Under the pieces are notes generated by a model. It made no database searches. It worked only from the letters and a program-made list of their open reading frames with translations, and was not told the DNA's origin. 64,000 nucleotides of DNA from Pseudomonadota bacterium (GTDB lineage Bacteria; Pseudomonadota; Gammaproteobacteria; Burkholderiales; JAJZUU01): NCBI GenBank assembly GCA_021848325.1, contig JAJZUU010000003.1, forward strand, positions 26,145 through 90,144. The letters run 5' to 3'. Shown here in pieces: positions 41,275 through 51,621 of this stretch (positions within the stretch are counted from its first letter, which is position 1; each line of letters starts with the position of its first letter). The position numbers and the translations under genes were made by a program.

Positions 41275-42459
41275 TCAGCGTGCCGCCACGCTAAAGGCGA
41301 ACAAGCCGCCGTTGCGGGTCTGCACCAGCAGGCCGTCGCCCAGTCCAACCGGGCGGACGCTGATGGAACTGCCGTCGGTGGCGACCCGGGCGGCAAAGGA
41401 GCCATCTTCCCGGGACAGGAAGTGCACATAACCCTGCAGGTCGCCTACCACCACGTACCGCCCCAGCGCCAGGGGCGCGCTGAGCTCGCGCTGAGCCAGC
41501 TTGTCCTGCTTCCACACGCTGCTGCCGGTCGTCTTGTCGAGGGCCACCACCGCGCCCCCCGTATCGCTCACGTACAGATTGTGGTCGTCCATGACGAGGC
41601 CGGCGGTACTGGACATCTCGCGCGCCCAGAGCAGGTTGCCGTTGTGAATGTCGAAGCAGGCGACCCGCCCCTGGTAGGCCACCGCGCAGACCTCGCGCGG
41701 GTCGGCCACGGGCAGGCTGGTGATGTCGGTGATCCGCTCCAACTCGGTCGCTCCGCGGGGTTCGGCGACCGTCGCCTCCCAGCCCACGTTTCCGCTGGCC
41801 AGTTCGAGCGCCACCAGCTTGCCGCCCGGAAAACCCGCGAACACCGCGCCGTGGGTGACCAGAACCCCGGCGTGGCTGCGCAGGGTTAGCACCGGCGTCG
41901 ACCGCTGGTAGAACCATTTGCGGCTGCCGTCCCGGGCGTCCAGGCCGAAGATCCGGTCGTCTCCGGAGCGCACCACAACGATGCCGTCGGCGATTTGCGG
42001 TGCGCTCAACACCTCGCTGGATACCTGGGCCTGCCACAGCGGCTTGCCGTCAAAATCGTAGGCCAGCACCTGGCCCTTGTCGGTGCCCACCAGCACCATG
42101 CTGTCGCCTGCGCCCACACCGCCGGAAAGCTTGTGCCCGGTGTCGATGCGCCACGCCTGCTTGCCGCTGTCCCCGTCGAGACGCACGATCTGGCCGTGTT
42201 CGCCGGCGGCGAACACACTACCGGCGGCAACAGCGGGCGAAAAAACGTAAATTCCGGCCTTTCCTGCCGCGCCTTGCCACGCCGTCGTCACCATGGCAGC
42301 CGGCTTGAACTCCACCAGAGGGGCCGGCTTCGGGCCTTCCTCGCTACGGCTGAACCAGCTCGCGCAGCCGCCCAACTGGGCCAGCAAGGCTCCGGCCAGC
42401 AACAAGCCCCACAGCCGCCTCGCGCGCCGCCCCCCGTCTTGCCCCCGGTTCCAGATCAT
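41275..42459 (-). CDS. bamB: Outer-membrane assembly lipoprotein BamB
   Basis: 394 aa. A lipoprotein signal ends AQLGGCAS (Cys32). The mature protein is an eight-bladed PQQ-type propeller with repeats such as [19 protein letters not shown] and [15 protein letters not shown]. It is the propeller subunit of the BAM complex that inserts outer-membrane beta-barrels. The start overlaps the upstream yfgM stop by 4 bases. Confidence 0.95.
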   Translation of the reverse strand: MIWNRGQDGGRRARRLWGLLLAGALLAQLGGCASWFSRSEEGPKPAPLVEFKPAAMVTTAWQGAAGKAGIYVFSPAVAAGSVFAAGEHGQIVRLDGDSGKQAWRIDTGHKLSGGVGAGDSMVLVGTDKGQVLAYDFDGKPLWQAQVSSEVLSAPQIADGIVVVRSGDDRIFGLDARDGSRKWFYQRSTPVLTLRSHAGVLVTHGAVFAGFPGGKLVALELASGNVGWEATVAEPRGATELERITDITSLPVADPREVCAVAYQGRVACFDIHNGNLLWAREMSSTAGLVMDDHNLYVSDTGGAVVALDKTTGSSVWKQDKLAQRELSAPLALGRYVVVGDLQGYVHFLSREDGSFAARVATDGSSISVRPVGLGDGLLVQTRNGGLFAFSVAAR

Positions 42460-43088
42460 TTGGCTTCTCCCAGCGCGTCAAGTTTGATTTGTACGAGCTT
42501 GCGGTAGGGGCTCTTCTCGCCCAGCTTCTGCAGCGCGGCGAGATAAGGCGCGCGCGCCTGGTCGGGCTTGCCCTGGGCCACCAGCACGTCCCCCTTGAGA
42601 TCGTCGTACAAGGCCCCGTAGGCTGCACCGTGTTCGGCGTTCAGCAGTTGCAAGGCCCCATCGTAATGCTTCTCGTCCAGCAGGATGCCCGCCAGTTGCA
42701 GCCGCGCCATATCCCGCAGCGGCGCCTCTTCGGCATGCTCCACCGCCCACTGCAACTGGGCCCTGGCGCTCTTGGCGTCACCCGCTTCGTAGTTGGCCTT
42801 GGCGCTGATCAGCGCCGCCCTGGCCGCATAGCCGGTGCGCGGGTATTTCTCCAGGAGTTGGCCGGCCACGGAGCGGATATTCTCCGCGTTCCCGGCCTGC
42901 ATCGTCCCTTGCAAGGCGTCGTACAAGGCTGCCGCCTGGCGGGCCTGGTTACTCTGATAGTAGCGCCATCCCTGTATCCCGACCACCGCGGCGGCTAACA
43001 CCGTCACCGCCAGCGCTACGGTGTTGCCGTGCCGCTTCCACCAGGTCTTGAGGGCGTCGACCTTTTCCTGTTCTTCCAAATCAAACAT
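42456..43088 (-). CDS. yfgM: YfgM-family TPR membrane protein
   Basis: 210 aa. A short cytoplasmic N-terminus (MFDLEEQEKVDALKTWWKRH), one membrane span (VALAVTVLAAAVVGIQGW) and periplasmic TPR repeats. In E. coli YfgM binds the SecYEG translocon with PpiD and helps periplasmic chaperone handover. ppiD is also in this window at 2021-3922. Conserved position between hisS and bamB. Confidence 0.93.
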   Translation of the reverse strand: MFDLEEQEKVDALKTWWKRHGNTVALAVTVLAAAVVGIQGWRYYQSNQARQAAALYDALQGTMQAGNAENIRSVAGQLLEKYPRTGYAARAALISAKANYEAGDAKSARAQLQWAVEHAEEAPLRDMARLQLAGILLDEKHYDGALQLLNAEHGAAYGALYDDLKGDVLVAQGKPDQARAPYLAALQKLGEKSPYRKLVQIKLDALGEAK

Positions 43089-43180
43089 GGCATTCCCTTT
43101 GTTCGTTGCCCGCCCGTTTCGGCGGGTGGGACGGATTTCCCGTATCTGTTCCGGAGACCGGGGAGCGAAAGGTCATCGAG

Positions 43181-44440
<1,260 letters not shown>

Positions 44441-44541
44441 GATCGTTCAACCGCCAAACTGTGTAATGGGCGCACGCAAAATCTGAAAAGGGGGGATTAT
44501 AGCATCCGGCGGGGGTTTTGCGGGACGGGGCGGCGCGCCGT

Positions 44542-45315
44542 TCAACGCCCGGACAGGGCGGCGTGAACCCCGTCCCAGAAAGCGATGCGGGCTGCAAGCG
44601 CCCCCCGTGCGGCTTGTTCGGCCTCTTTCAGACGGCTTTTGTCGCCGGCGCACAGCATCTCCACCATGCGCAGCGAAAGCGGGGCGTGGAAGTCCTCATC
44701 CAGATGGATATGCCGCTTTAGGTAGTAATGGAAGGCCGGGGCCTGTCCCTCGTCTATGCCCATCTGCCGCAGGAAGGCGCGGAACATCCCCGGAATCACC
44801 TGCTCCCGCCCCCATGCCAGGGCGGCCGCCACCACGTGCGGCTTGTCGCTGGCGATGAAGGCGAAGGTGGTCTCCATGAAACGGCGCGCCGGCGCCGGTA
44901 CGTCGCCCGCGGCAAGGGCGGCGCGGATGCCCCGGGAGTGGGCCTGCCCCACGAAGGCGAGCGCCGGCGACGGGTCCGCCCCCACCTCGCCCATGGCCCG
45001 GCAATAGAGTTCGAAGTGGCTGAGGTAGGCCGGCTCGCCACCCCCTGGCAGGCCGCTGTCGGACTCCTCTTCCAGCACGATCTCGTTGATGAAGCGACGC
45101 ACCGCAGCATCCCCCACGGGCACCCATGGCACGCTCACCGGGGCCACTTTGCCCTGCAGGTACTTCACCACCGACATGAAATCCCACACCGAGTAGATGT
45201 GATGGCTCATGAAGCAGCGCAGGTCGTCCGCGTCGCGCAAGGCGCCGTAGACGGGATGCCGGCCGAGCTCCTGGCGCAGAGGCTCGAGGGAGGAAAAATC
45301 CAGTGTGACTGACAT
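44542..45315 (-). CDS. DUF3050 protein (heme-oxygenase-like fold)
   Basis: 257 aa, helical, similar to DUF3050 proteins of the heme-oxygenase-like superfamily. Residues that could bind metal are placed as in heme-oxygenase-like diiron enzymes: FMSHHIYSVWDFMSVVK near residue 36, EIVLEEESD near 80, and HIHLDEDFHAPLS near 210 with an HxxDxxxH pattern. No substrate is known. It lies between ispG and hisS on the same strand with a GGGAG ribosome binding site. The family II repeat element ends 26 bases upstream of its start. Confidence 0.75.
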   Translation of the reverse strand: MSVTLDFSSLEPLRQELGRHPVYGALRDADDLRCFMSHHIYSVWDFMSVVKYLQGKVAPVSVPWVPVGDAAVRRFINEIVLEEESDSGLPGGGEPAYLSHFELYCRAMGEVGADPSPALAFVGQAHSRGIRAALAAGDVPAPARRFMETTFAFIASDKPHVVAAALAWGREQVIPGMFRAFLRQMGIDEGQAPAFHYYLKRHIHLDEDFHAPLSLRMVEMLCAGDKSRLKEAEQAARGALAARIAFWDGVHAALSGR

Positions 45316-45340
45316 GCGCCGATCTCCCGAGGTGTCTCAG

Positions 45341-45481
45341 AGCTTGTGAATAAACCTGCTGCGCGACCGGATGGCTTCGTTGCCCACTCGCTCACTCCTC
45401 GCCTATCCATCCGATATGTCTCGTCGTTCGCATCGTTCGCGCCTCGCACTCCGGCCGCTCGCGACGGTTTCTTCACAACCT
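45341..45481 (-). mobile_element. Family II MITE-like element, copy A (141 bp)
   Basis: Ends are imperfect 16-bp inverted repeats (AGCTTGTGAATAAACC and AGGTTGTGAAGAAACC, two mismatches). Both flanks carry CTCAG (45336-45340 and 45482-45486), a likely 5-bp target duplication. It matches copy B at 63707-63847 in opposite orientation with about three differences over the shared 152 bases. It encodes nothing convincing. The ispG stop codon lies inside the CTCAG flank. Confidence 0.75.
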
Positions 45482-45482
45482 C

Positions 45483-46586
45483 TCAGCCCGCGGCTTCAGG
45501 CGGCGATTGATCTTTCAGCGCGGCGACCCTGGCGCGGACCTGCCTCTCCAGTTCGTCCACCAGGTCCTCTTCCTTGACCTTGTGGCTGGGCCTGCCTTCG
45601 ATGTACAACAGGTTGGGAGAGCCGCCGGCGATACCCAGGTCAGCCTCCCGCGCCTCGCCGGGGCCGTTCACCACGCAGCCGATCACCGCCACGTCCAGGT
45701 GCTCCAGGACATCCTCCAGGCGGGACTCCAGGGCGTTGACGGTCTTGATCACGTCGAATTCCTGACGGGAACAGGAGGGACAGGCGATGATGTTGACGCC
45801 CTTGTTGCGCAGGTGCACGCTCTTCAGGATGTCGAATCCGACCTTCACCTCTTCCACCGGGTCCGCCGCCAGGGACACCCGGATCGTGTCCCCGATCCCC
45901 TGGGCCAGCAGCATGCCCAGCCCGATGGCCGATTTCACGCTGCCCGCGCGCAGGCCCCCGGCCTCGGTGATGCCGAGGTGGAGCGGCTGCTCGATCTGCC
46001 CCGCCAGGAGCTTGTAGGCCTCCACCGTGGCGAATACCTCGGAGGCCTTCAGGCTCACTTTGAAATTCTGGAAATCCAGCCGGTCCAGGATGTCGATATG
46101 GCGCAAGGCGGACTCGACCATGGCCCGCGGCGTGGGCTCGCCGTACTTTTTCTGCAGGTCTTTCTCCAGCGATCCCGCGTTGACCCCGATGCGGATGGGG
46201 ATATCGTGGTCCCTGGCCGACTGCACCACCGCCCGCACCCTGTCCTCGCGCCCGATGTTGCCGGGGTTGATGCGCAGGCAGTCGGCCCCCAGTTCGGCCA
46301 CCCGCAGGGCGATCCGGTGGTCAAAGTGGATGTCCGTCACCAGGGGCACCGGCGACCGCTTGCGGATCTCGCCGAAGGCCTCGGCCGCCTCCATGCTGGG
46401 TACCGAGACGCGCACGATGTCCGCCCCCGCCTTGGCGGCGCGCACGATTTGCGCCACCGTGGCCGCCACGTCGCAGGTCTCGGTATTGGTCATGGTCTGC
46501 ACGCTGATGGGCGCATCGCCGCCGACCGCCACGCTCCCCACATTGATCTGGCGGCTCTTGCGCCTGGGTATTTCAACATGGAACAT
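45483..46586 (-). CDS. ispG: 4-hydroxy-3-methylbut-2-enyl-diphosphate synthase IspG (GcpE)
   Basis: 367 aa, [4Fe-4S] enzyme of the MEP isoprenoid pathway. The N-terminal TIM barrel starts [19 protein letters not shown]. Cluster ligands are in IIACPSCSR and [12 protein letters not shown]. It supplies isoprenoid precursors, among them those for the hpnCDE squalene pathway in this window. It is three bases after rodZ. The stop is at the junction with the family II element; the C-terminus SPPEAAG looks natural. Confidence 0.97.
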   Translation of the reverse strand: MFHVEIPRRKSRQINVGSVAVGGDAPISVQTMTNTETCDVAATVAQIVRAAKAGADIVRVSVPSMEAAEAFGEIRKRSPVPLVTDIHFDHRIALRVAELGADCLRINPGNIGREDRVRAVVQSARDHDIPIRIGVNAGSLEKDLQKKYGEPTPRAMVESALRHIDILDRLDFQNFKVSLKASEVFATVEAYKLLAGQIEQPLHLGITEAGGLRAGSVKSAIGLGMLLAQGIGDTIRVSLAADPVEEVKVGFDILKSVHLRNKGVNIIACPSCSRQEFDVIKTVNALESRLEDVLEHLDVAVIGCVVNGPGEAREADLGIAGGSPNLLYIEGRPSHKVKEEDLVDELERQVRARVAALKDQSPPEAAG

Positions 46587-46589
46587 GGG

Positions 46590-47408
46590 CTACTCCAGGG
46601 TAAGGCGCGCCACGTCCCCTTTGGTATAGGGGGCCAGGGCGACCGGCTTGCCGTGATAGGTTACGGTCACATCGGGCGCATTCCCGATCACCAGGGAGAA
46701 CGGCGGCTCGCCCGTCACCGTCTGCCTGCTGCCCGCCGGATTGAGTTGTGCCAGAAGCTGCTTGCCGTTTTTGTCCCGCACTTCGGTCCAGGCTTCCTTG
46801 GCGAAAGCGAATTCCAGGGTCGGCGCCGTCCGGGGCGCAACCGGCGGCTGCGCCGGGGCGGCCGCAATCGCGGGAGCTGGAGAAACAGCGGGGGCCGCCG
46901 CCTCCGGAACCGGGGCAGCCCGCGGCGGCTGCGGCTTGGGCTTGTGGGCGGCCGCGCCGCTTTCGGCGATGGGCACGGCCTGCGTGTGGTTCCCGCGCAG
47001 CGCCTCGTATATCAGCAAGGGTATGGCGACGAGCCCCGCCAGCACCAGCAGGGCGACCCACAACCATGGCCTTCCCTTCCCCACGGACAACTCGATGCGC
47101 TCGCTGGACATGGAGATGGACTGAACCGGCTCGTCCTCCGCCTGCCGCAGGGTGCCCAGCAGCGGTTCCGGGTCGATCTGCAGAAGCCTGGCGTAGTTGC
47201 GGATAAATCCGCGCACAAAGGTAATCCCCGGCAGCTTGTCGTACTCGCCCCGCTCCATCGCCTCCACCTGCCGCACCGCAAGCTTCAGGCTGCGCGCCAC
47301 TTCCTCCAGACTGAGGCCCTGGCCCTCTCGGGCCGCGCTCAGGAGCCTGCCGGCGCCGGGTGTCGGCGCCGCCTGCTCGGGTACGACGGCGACAGTGTCT
47401 TCGGTCAT
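46590..47408 (-). CDS. rodZ: RodZ-like cytoskeleton/HTH membrane protein
   Basis: 272 aa from the ATG in a 4-bp ATGA overlap with pilF. The N-terminal HTH_25 domain is LLSAAREGQGLSLEEVARSL with YDKLPGITFVRGFIRNYA. One membrane span (about 112-132), a Pro/Ala-rich linker and a C-terminal DUF4115 beta domain (SRQTVTGEPPFSLVIGNAP) follow. RodZ links MreB to the cell-wall elongation machinery. Position between pilF and ispG is conserved. Confidence 0.93.
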   Translation of the reverse strand: MTEDTVAVVPEQAAPTPGAGRLLSAAREGQGLSLEEVARSLKLAVRQVEAMERGEYDKLPGITFVRGFIRNYARLLQIDPEPLLGTLRQAEDEPVQSISMSSERIELSVGKGRPWLWVALLVLAGLVAIPLLIYEALRGNHTQAVPIAESGAAAHKPKPQPPRAAPVPEAAAPAVSPAPAIAAAPAQPPVAPRTAPTLEFAFAKEAWTEVRDKNGKQLLAQLNPAGSRQTVTGEPPFSLVIGNAPDVTVTYHGKPVALAPYTKGDVARLTLE

Positions 47409-48199
47409 TCGTAGTGTCCGTTCAATAGCGCCCGGGTCTCCGGCGAGTCGGGAAAATCGTTTCTCAACTGCGATGCGTAGCTGGCCTCCTCGTCTTGATG
47501 ACCCAGCTTGCGCGCCGTCCTCAATCCGAGCCACAGGGTTTCCGGAGAGGCCTGCGCCACCTTGGAAAGCCGCGTCAGGTAGGCACCGGCGGCGGAGAAA
47601 TTTCCGGCCTTGTAGCTGAGTTGCGCCAACTGATATAAGGCTTGCGGGTTTTGGGGCTGTATCGCGAGAACCTTGTTGAAGAAATGCTCCGCCGCCGCCA
47701 CGTCGTTTTTCTTCAGCGAACAGACCCCGGCGTTGAAGTAGGCCTTGCCCGGCGTCGCGTAAAGCGGGTTCTTGAGTGCGGCCAGGAACTCCTTGAGGGA
47801 CTCGTCCACCCGGCCCCGTTGACACAGAAACCAGCCATAGTTGTTATGGGCGTCCGAGTCGTTAGGGTTGAGCTTCAACGCCTGTTTGAAGTTGCGTTCC
47901 GCCAGGCCGTCTTCCCCCAGGTCCATGTAGACCAGGCCCAGCATATCGTAGGCCGGGGCGTAGCCGGGATCGGCCTGGGTCGCCGTATTCAGCTCTTGCA
48001 GCGCCACCGCCTGCTGGCCCCGGCTGTAATAGCCCGCCCCCAGTTGGGTATGGATCGAGGCCCGGTTCTGGGCCTCCGTCTGCTCCGGGCCGGGCTGGGC
48101 CGGCTGGCCGGCGCAGCCCCCCAGCAGCAGGACCGCTGCCAGGAACCAGCCTCCCCTCCACAGCCCGCCCCGCATCCGCCGCCGAGATTGTTCAGCCAT
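47405..48199 (-). CDS. pilF: Type IV pilus biogenesis/stability lipoprotein PilF (PilW)
   Basis: 264 aa. Lipobox LLLGGCAG (Cys29) followed by about six TPR repeats, for example [19 protein letters not shown] and [19 protein letters not shown]. It is the outer-membrane pilotin for the PilQ secretin. The start overlaps the rlmN stop by eight bases. An internal ATG at 48175 is an alternative. Confidence 0.92.
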   Translation of the reverse strand: MAEQSRRRMRGGLWRGGWFLAAVLLLGGCAGQPAQPGPEQTEAQNRASIHTQLGAGYYSRGQQAVALQELNTATQADPGYAPAYDMLGLVYMDLGEDGLAERNFKQALKLNPNDSDAHNNYGWFLCQRGRVDESLKEFLAALKNPLYATPGKAYFNAGVCSLKKNDVAAAEHFFNKVLAIQPQNPQALYQLAQLSYKAGNFSAAGAYLTRLSKVAQASPETLWLGLRTARKLGHQDEEASYASQLRNDFPDSPETRALLNGHYE

Positions 48200-49418
48200 G
48201 GGCTTCCCCCGCGTTTTTTAAGCGGCGCCTGGTCCTGTCCTGCACCTCGCCCACCAGTTGCCCGCAGGCGGCGTCGATGTCGTCGCCCCGGGTCTTGCGG
48301 GTGGTCACCACCAGCCCGGCCTGGACCAGGATGTCCCGGAAGCGGCGTATGGCGTCCGGGTGCGACCGCCCGTAGCCGGAATCGGGAAAGGGATTAAAGG
48401 GGATCAGGTTGAACTTGCACGGCACGTCCTGCACCAGATCCGCCAGTTCCCTGGCATGGGCCGGGCTGTCGTTGATCCCGTCCAGCATGACGTATTCGAA
48501 GGTGATGAAGTCCCTGGGTGCGTCGATCACGTAGCGGCGGCATGCCGCCAGCAGTTCGCGCAGGGGATACTTCTTGTTGATGGGCACCAGCACGTCCCGC
48601 AGCCGGTCGTTGGGTGCGTGCAGGGAAACCGCCAGGGCCACCGGGCACTCCTGCCGCAGCCGCTCCATGGCCGGCACGATACCCGAAGTGCTGACCGTCA
48701 CCCGGCGCCGCGACAGGCCGTAGGCGTGGTCGTCCAGCATCAGACTGAGCGCCGTCGCCACGTTCTCGAAGTTGGCCAGCGGCTCCCCCATGCCCATCAG
48801 CACCACGTTGCTGATGAGCCGTTCGCCCCTCGGGTCCCGTCCCAGGGATTTATTGGCCCACCACAACTGGCCGATGATTTCCGCCACGGTGAGATTGCGA
48901 TTGAAGCCCTGCCTGCCGGTGGAGCAGAAGGCGCACTCCAGGGCGCAGCCCGCCTGGGTGGAGACGCACAGGGTGCCGCGGTAGCGTCCCGAAGCATCGC
49001 CCGAAGGGCCCTCGAAGGGGGATCGGGCGGCAGAGGGGGGGCTGGCAACCTCGACCGGGGCGCCGCATTCCTCTCCGGGGTCGCATCCTCGTTGTCCGGT
49101 GCCCCGGCTCCGTCCTTCGAAATCGCCCTCCGGAATGAACACCGATTCGATGCTGTTGCCGGCGCCGACCTGCAACAACCATTTGCGCGTGCCGTCCGCC
49201 GAAGCCTGCTGCTGCAGAAGTTCAGGCGGCTCGATCGACGCCGACCCGCCCAACTTTTCCCGCAGGGCCTTGGACAGATCGCTCATCGCGGCGAAATCGT
49301 CTTCGCCGAAATGGTGGATCCAGCGCAGCAATTGCTTGGCGCGAAATGGCTTCTCACCGATCCCGGCAAGAAAATCGGACAATCGGTCGAGGTCTAAATC
49401 GAGCAGGTTGACCGGCAT
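48192..49418 (-). CDS. rlmN: Dual-specificity 23S/tRNA adenine-C2 methyltransferase RlmN with a 47-residue insertion
   Basis: 408 aa, longer than the usual 360-385. The radical-SAM cluster Cys are C158, C162, C165 in [12 protein letters not shown]. The methyl-carrying Cys equivalents are C151 (TLCVSTQ) and the C-terminal Cys in DIDAACGQ. Between [11 protein letters not shown] and YRGTLCVST an extra stretch of about 47 residues (about 100-146; 48981-49121) is rich in Gly, Ser, Pro and Glu. Its DNA holds REP-like short palindromes such as CCCTTCGAGGG. The frame stays open, so the enzyme may be active. It overlaps ndk by one base. Confidence 0.95.
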   Translation of the reverse strand: MPVNLLDLDLDRLSDFLAGIGEKPFRAKQLLRWIHHFGEDDFAAMSDLSKALREKLGGSASIEPPELLQQQASADGTRKWLLQVGAGNSIESVFIPEGDFEGRSRGTGQRGCDPGEECGAPVEVASPPSAARSPFEGPSGDASGRYRGTLCVSTQAGCALECAFCSTGRQGFNRNLTVAEIIGQLWWANKSLGRDPRGERLISNVVLMGMGEPLANFENVATALSLMLDDHAYGLSRRRVTVSTSGIVPAMERLRQECPVALAVSLHAPNDRLRDVLVPINKKYPLRELLAACRRYVIDAPRDFITFEYVMLDGINDSPAHARELADLVQDVPCKFNLIPFNPFPDSGYGRSHPDAIRRFRDILVQAGLVVTTRKTRGDDIDAACGQLVGEVQDRTRRRLKNAGEAHG

Positions 49419-49843
49419 CAGCGGGAATAGGTCTCCATCGCGGGGAAGAAATAGGCGATCTCCGCGGCCGCCGTGTCGGGCCCGTCGGAGCCGTGCACCG
49501 CATTGGCATCGATGCTTTCGGCGAAGTCCGCGCGGATGGTGCCTTTCTCCGCCTTTTTCGGGTCGGTCGCCCCCATCAGTTCGCGGTTCTTGGCAATGGC
49601 GTTCTCGCCCTCCAGGACCTGCACCATCACCGGCCCGGAGATCATGAAATCCACCAGGTCCTTGAAAAAGGGACGCTCCCGGTGTACGGCGTAGAAGCCT
49701 TCCGCCTCGATCCGCGACAAGTGCATCATACGCGCGGCCGCGACCTTCAGCCCGTTGCTCTCAAAGCGGGAGTAGATCTTGCCGATGATGTTCTTCGCCA
49801 CGGCATCGGGTTTGATGATGGACAGGGTGCGCTCGACAGCCAT
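49418..49843 (-). CDS. ndk: Nucleoside diphosphate kinase
   Basis: 141 aa from the ATG at 49843 ([18 protein letters not shown]). The active-site His is in NAVHGSDG near residue 117. It balances NTP pools. First gene of the ndk-rlmN-pilF-rodZ-ispG run. Frame upstream is open but not part of the family. Confidence 0.98.
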   Translation of the reverse strand: MAVERTLSIIKPDAVAKNIIGKIYSRFESNGLKVAAARMMHLSRIEAEGFYAVHRERPFFKDLVDFMISGPVMVQVLEGENAIAKNRELMGATDPKKAEKGTIRADFAESIDANAVHGSDGPDTAAAEIAYFFPAMETYSR

Positions 49844-50047
49844 TCCTAAGAGTCTCCATGAGGTTGGTTTTTGGGAACATATCGTAACCCGGTAAAATAC
49901 CACGTTGCCCGCGCGAAATAAAGATTTTAGCCAATTACAGATACTTAATCGGGCATGCCGCACAGCGCGCGCCTGTTGCACCCGCCCGTTTCATGCTAGG
50001 ATTAGCCGCGCGACTGCGTCACTCAAGAAACAACATCTCCCAAGGAC

Positions 50048-50722
50048 ATGCCGATGCCCGAATACGATCCCCTGGTCGCGGACGAACAAAATGAACTCAA
50101 GAAACGCACCATGCGGCGCCTGATCGTGGCGGTCGTTCTGGTGGTCGCGGCCGTGGTGGTGCTCACCGTATTGAGCCAGTACAAACCTTCCAAATCGGTC
50201 CGCACCGAAACACGCCCGCCCGAAACGGCCCCGCCGCCGATGATCGCCCCGGCCCCGCCGGCACCGCCAGCGGCGGAAAAACCCGCCGAACCCGCCCCAC
50301 CCGCGCCCGCCACCGCGGCTGCGCCCGCGGTCAGCGCCCCCCCGGCACCGCCTCCCCCCGAGGTTCCGGCTCAGCCCGGACTGGTGCCTTCCGCGCCGCC
50401 CAAGGCCGCCGCGAGACGCCACGAGGCCCCCGCCAGACGCCCCGCGCCGAGCGAACCGGCGCCGGCGGAACGGCCGGGCCGTGCCCCGGCGCCAGCGGAG
50501 GCCCCGCCCGCTACGCCAAAGGGCTATGTGGTACAGGTGGGGGTGTTTTCCGAGTTCGCCAATGCGCGGCAGTTGCAGGAAAAGCTGGCGCGGCACGGCA
50601 TCCGCTCCTACACCGAGACGCGCCTCCACGTCGGGCCGTTCCACAGCAAGGAAGAGGCACAACGGGCGCTGGCCGAGATCCGCAGCCTGGGCATCAACGC
50701 GGTCCTGATACCTCAGCACTAG
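50048..50722 (+). CDS. SPOR-domain membrane protein
   Basis: 224 aa. A short charged N-terminus with one span (about 24-43, LIVAVVLVVAAVVVLTVL) is followed by a long Pro/Ala-rich linker (about 55-155). A C-terminal SPOR domain (about 158-224) begins GYVVQVGVFSEFANARQLQE. SPOR domains bind denuded septal peptidoglycan, so a cell-division or envelope role is likely (FtsN/DedD-like). The ATG at 50054 is an alternative start. Divergent from ndk. Confidence 0.88.
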   Translation: MPMPEYDPLVADEQNELKKRTMRRLIVAVVLVVAAVVVLTVLSQYKPSKSVRTETRPPETAPPPMIAPAPPAPPAAEKPAEPAPPAPATAAAPAVSAPPAPPPPEVPAQPGLVPSAPPKAAARRHEAPARRPAPSEPAPAERPGRAPAPAEAPPATPKGYVVQVGVFSEFANARQLQEKLARHGIRSYTETRLHVGPFHSKEEAQRALAEIRSLGINAVLIPQH

Positions 50723-50754
50723 TTATACCGTGGCCATAAGCCGCGTTTAGCCCT

Positions 50755-50782
50755 CCCGCGGCGCCCGTCCGGCGGCCGCGGG
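50755..50782. other. GC-rich hairpin between convergent genes
   Basis: 8-bp stem CCCGCGGC / GCCGCGGG in the 254-bp gap between the SPOR gene and the cytochrome gene. No T-tract follows, so it is at best a weak terminator. I see nothing else in this gap. Confidence 0.3.
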
Positions 50783-50976
50783 GGGGCACAGTCCTCGGCT
50801 TGGGCGGCAGCGGCGCGGTCCCCGGCGCCCATACTGTTGTCTCTGGCCGGATGGCGAACGCGATGTCGGCAGGCATGCCGCAGGCGAGCAAGGGCTTTCG
50901 CGCGAACGCGTAACCCTGCATGCCTTGCATCCGTCGCGGATTCGCGGTAACGGGATTTTTTGAATCTTTTGACTGC

Positions 50977-51615
50977 CTATCTGCCGGGCTGCGCCTGGTC
51001 GAAGAATGCTGTCATACTCGCAATTTCTTCGTCGGAAAACGGGTTTTGCAGCGTCGTCAGGTGCACGCCCTGGATGCCGCCGAGCATGCGTGCGACAAAT
51101 TCGTCCCGCGGCATCATCGCAGCCATGGAAAAAAGATTAGGAGCCGGATTGGGCTGAGTCGGGTCGGGGTTCTGATGGCAGCCCATGCATAGGCTTTGAT
51201 AAATCGACTGGCCGGTACGCAAACGCAAAGGGGTCGCCGTCAGGGGTAAAAAATCGGATATGTCCAATGGCTGGCTCGATTTGAGCTGGTCAAGTCGCCG
51301 TGCGAATGCCCGGATGTTTTTCGAGGCAAACAGGGCGCGCAGGTCAGCGACTTGTTTCCTTAACCCGGGCGGCGGCGGCCGGCCTTCCTGAACGGCGTAG
51401 CGTGCCAGCATCCCCAGTGTTCCGAGACTGCTGCGGATACGTTGGCGCACGCCCTGACGCCGTAGCGGCGGCGTCGCGGGATCGATCAGAATTTTGGTGT
51501 CACCATGCAAAATAGCGATCTCCACCCGCAAGCGCCGCTCATGCTCCCCGCTCGCCCATACAGGCAGAGCCATGGCGAGGGAAATTACCGCGATCAGGGC
51601 GCGCCTTATTAACAT
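50977..51615 (-). CDS. Periplasmic c-type cytochrome (single heme)
   Basis: 212 aa. A Sec signal peptide (ALIAVISLAMALPVWASG) leads to a novel-looking N-terminal region of about 110 residues, then a cytochrome c domain with the heme site CMGCH (143-147) and Met-rich stretch FSMAAMMPRDEF that may hold the axial Met. It is the last gene of the sulfur operon, six bases after the periplasmic rhodanese gene. It probably accepts electrons from sulfur oxidation in the periplasm; the direct partner is unknown. Confidence 0.85.
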   Translation of the reverse strand: MLIRRALIAVISLAMALPVWASGEHERRLRVEIAILHGDTKILIDPATPPLRRQGVRQRIRSSLGTLGMLARYAVQEGRPPPPGLRKQVADLRALFASKNIRAFARRLDQLKSSQPLDISDFLPLTATPLRLRTGQSIYQSLCMGCHQNPDPTQPNPAPNLFSMAAMMPRDEFVARMLGGIQGVHLTTLQNPFSDEEIASMTAFFDQAQPGR

Positions 51616-51621
51616 TGGGTC

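Noticed and set aside
45207..45476. 89-aa open frame starting in family II copy A, and its counterpart at 63712-63984
   Set aside because: The frames share only the repeat part and then diverge into antisense of neighbouring genes, so they reflect the repeated DNA and not a protein family.
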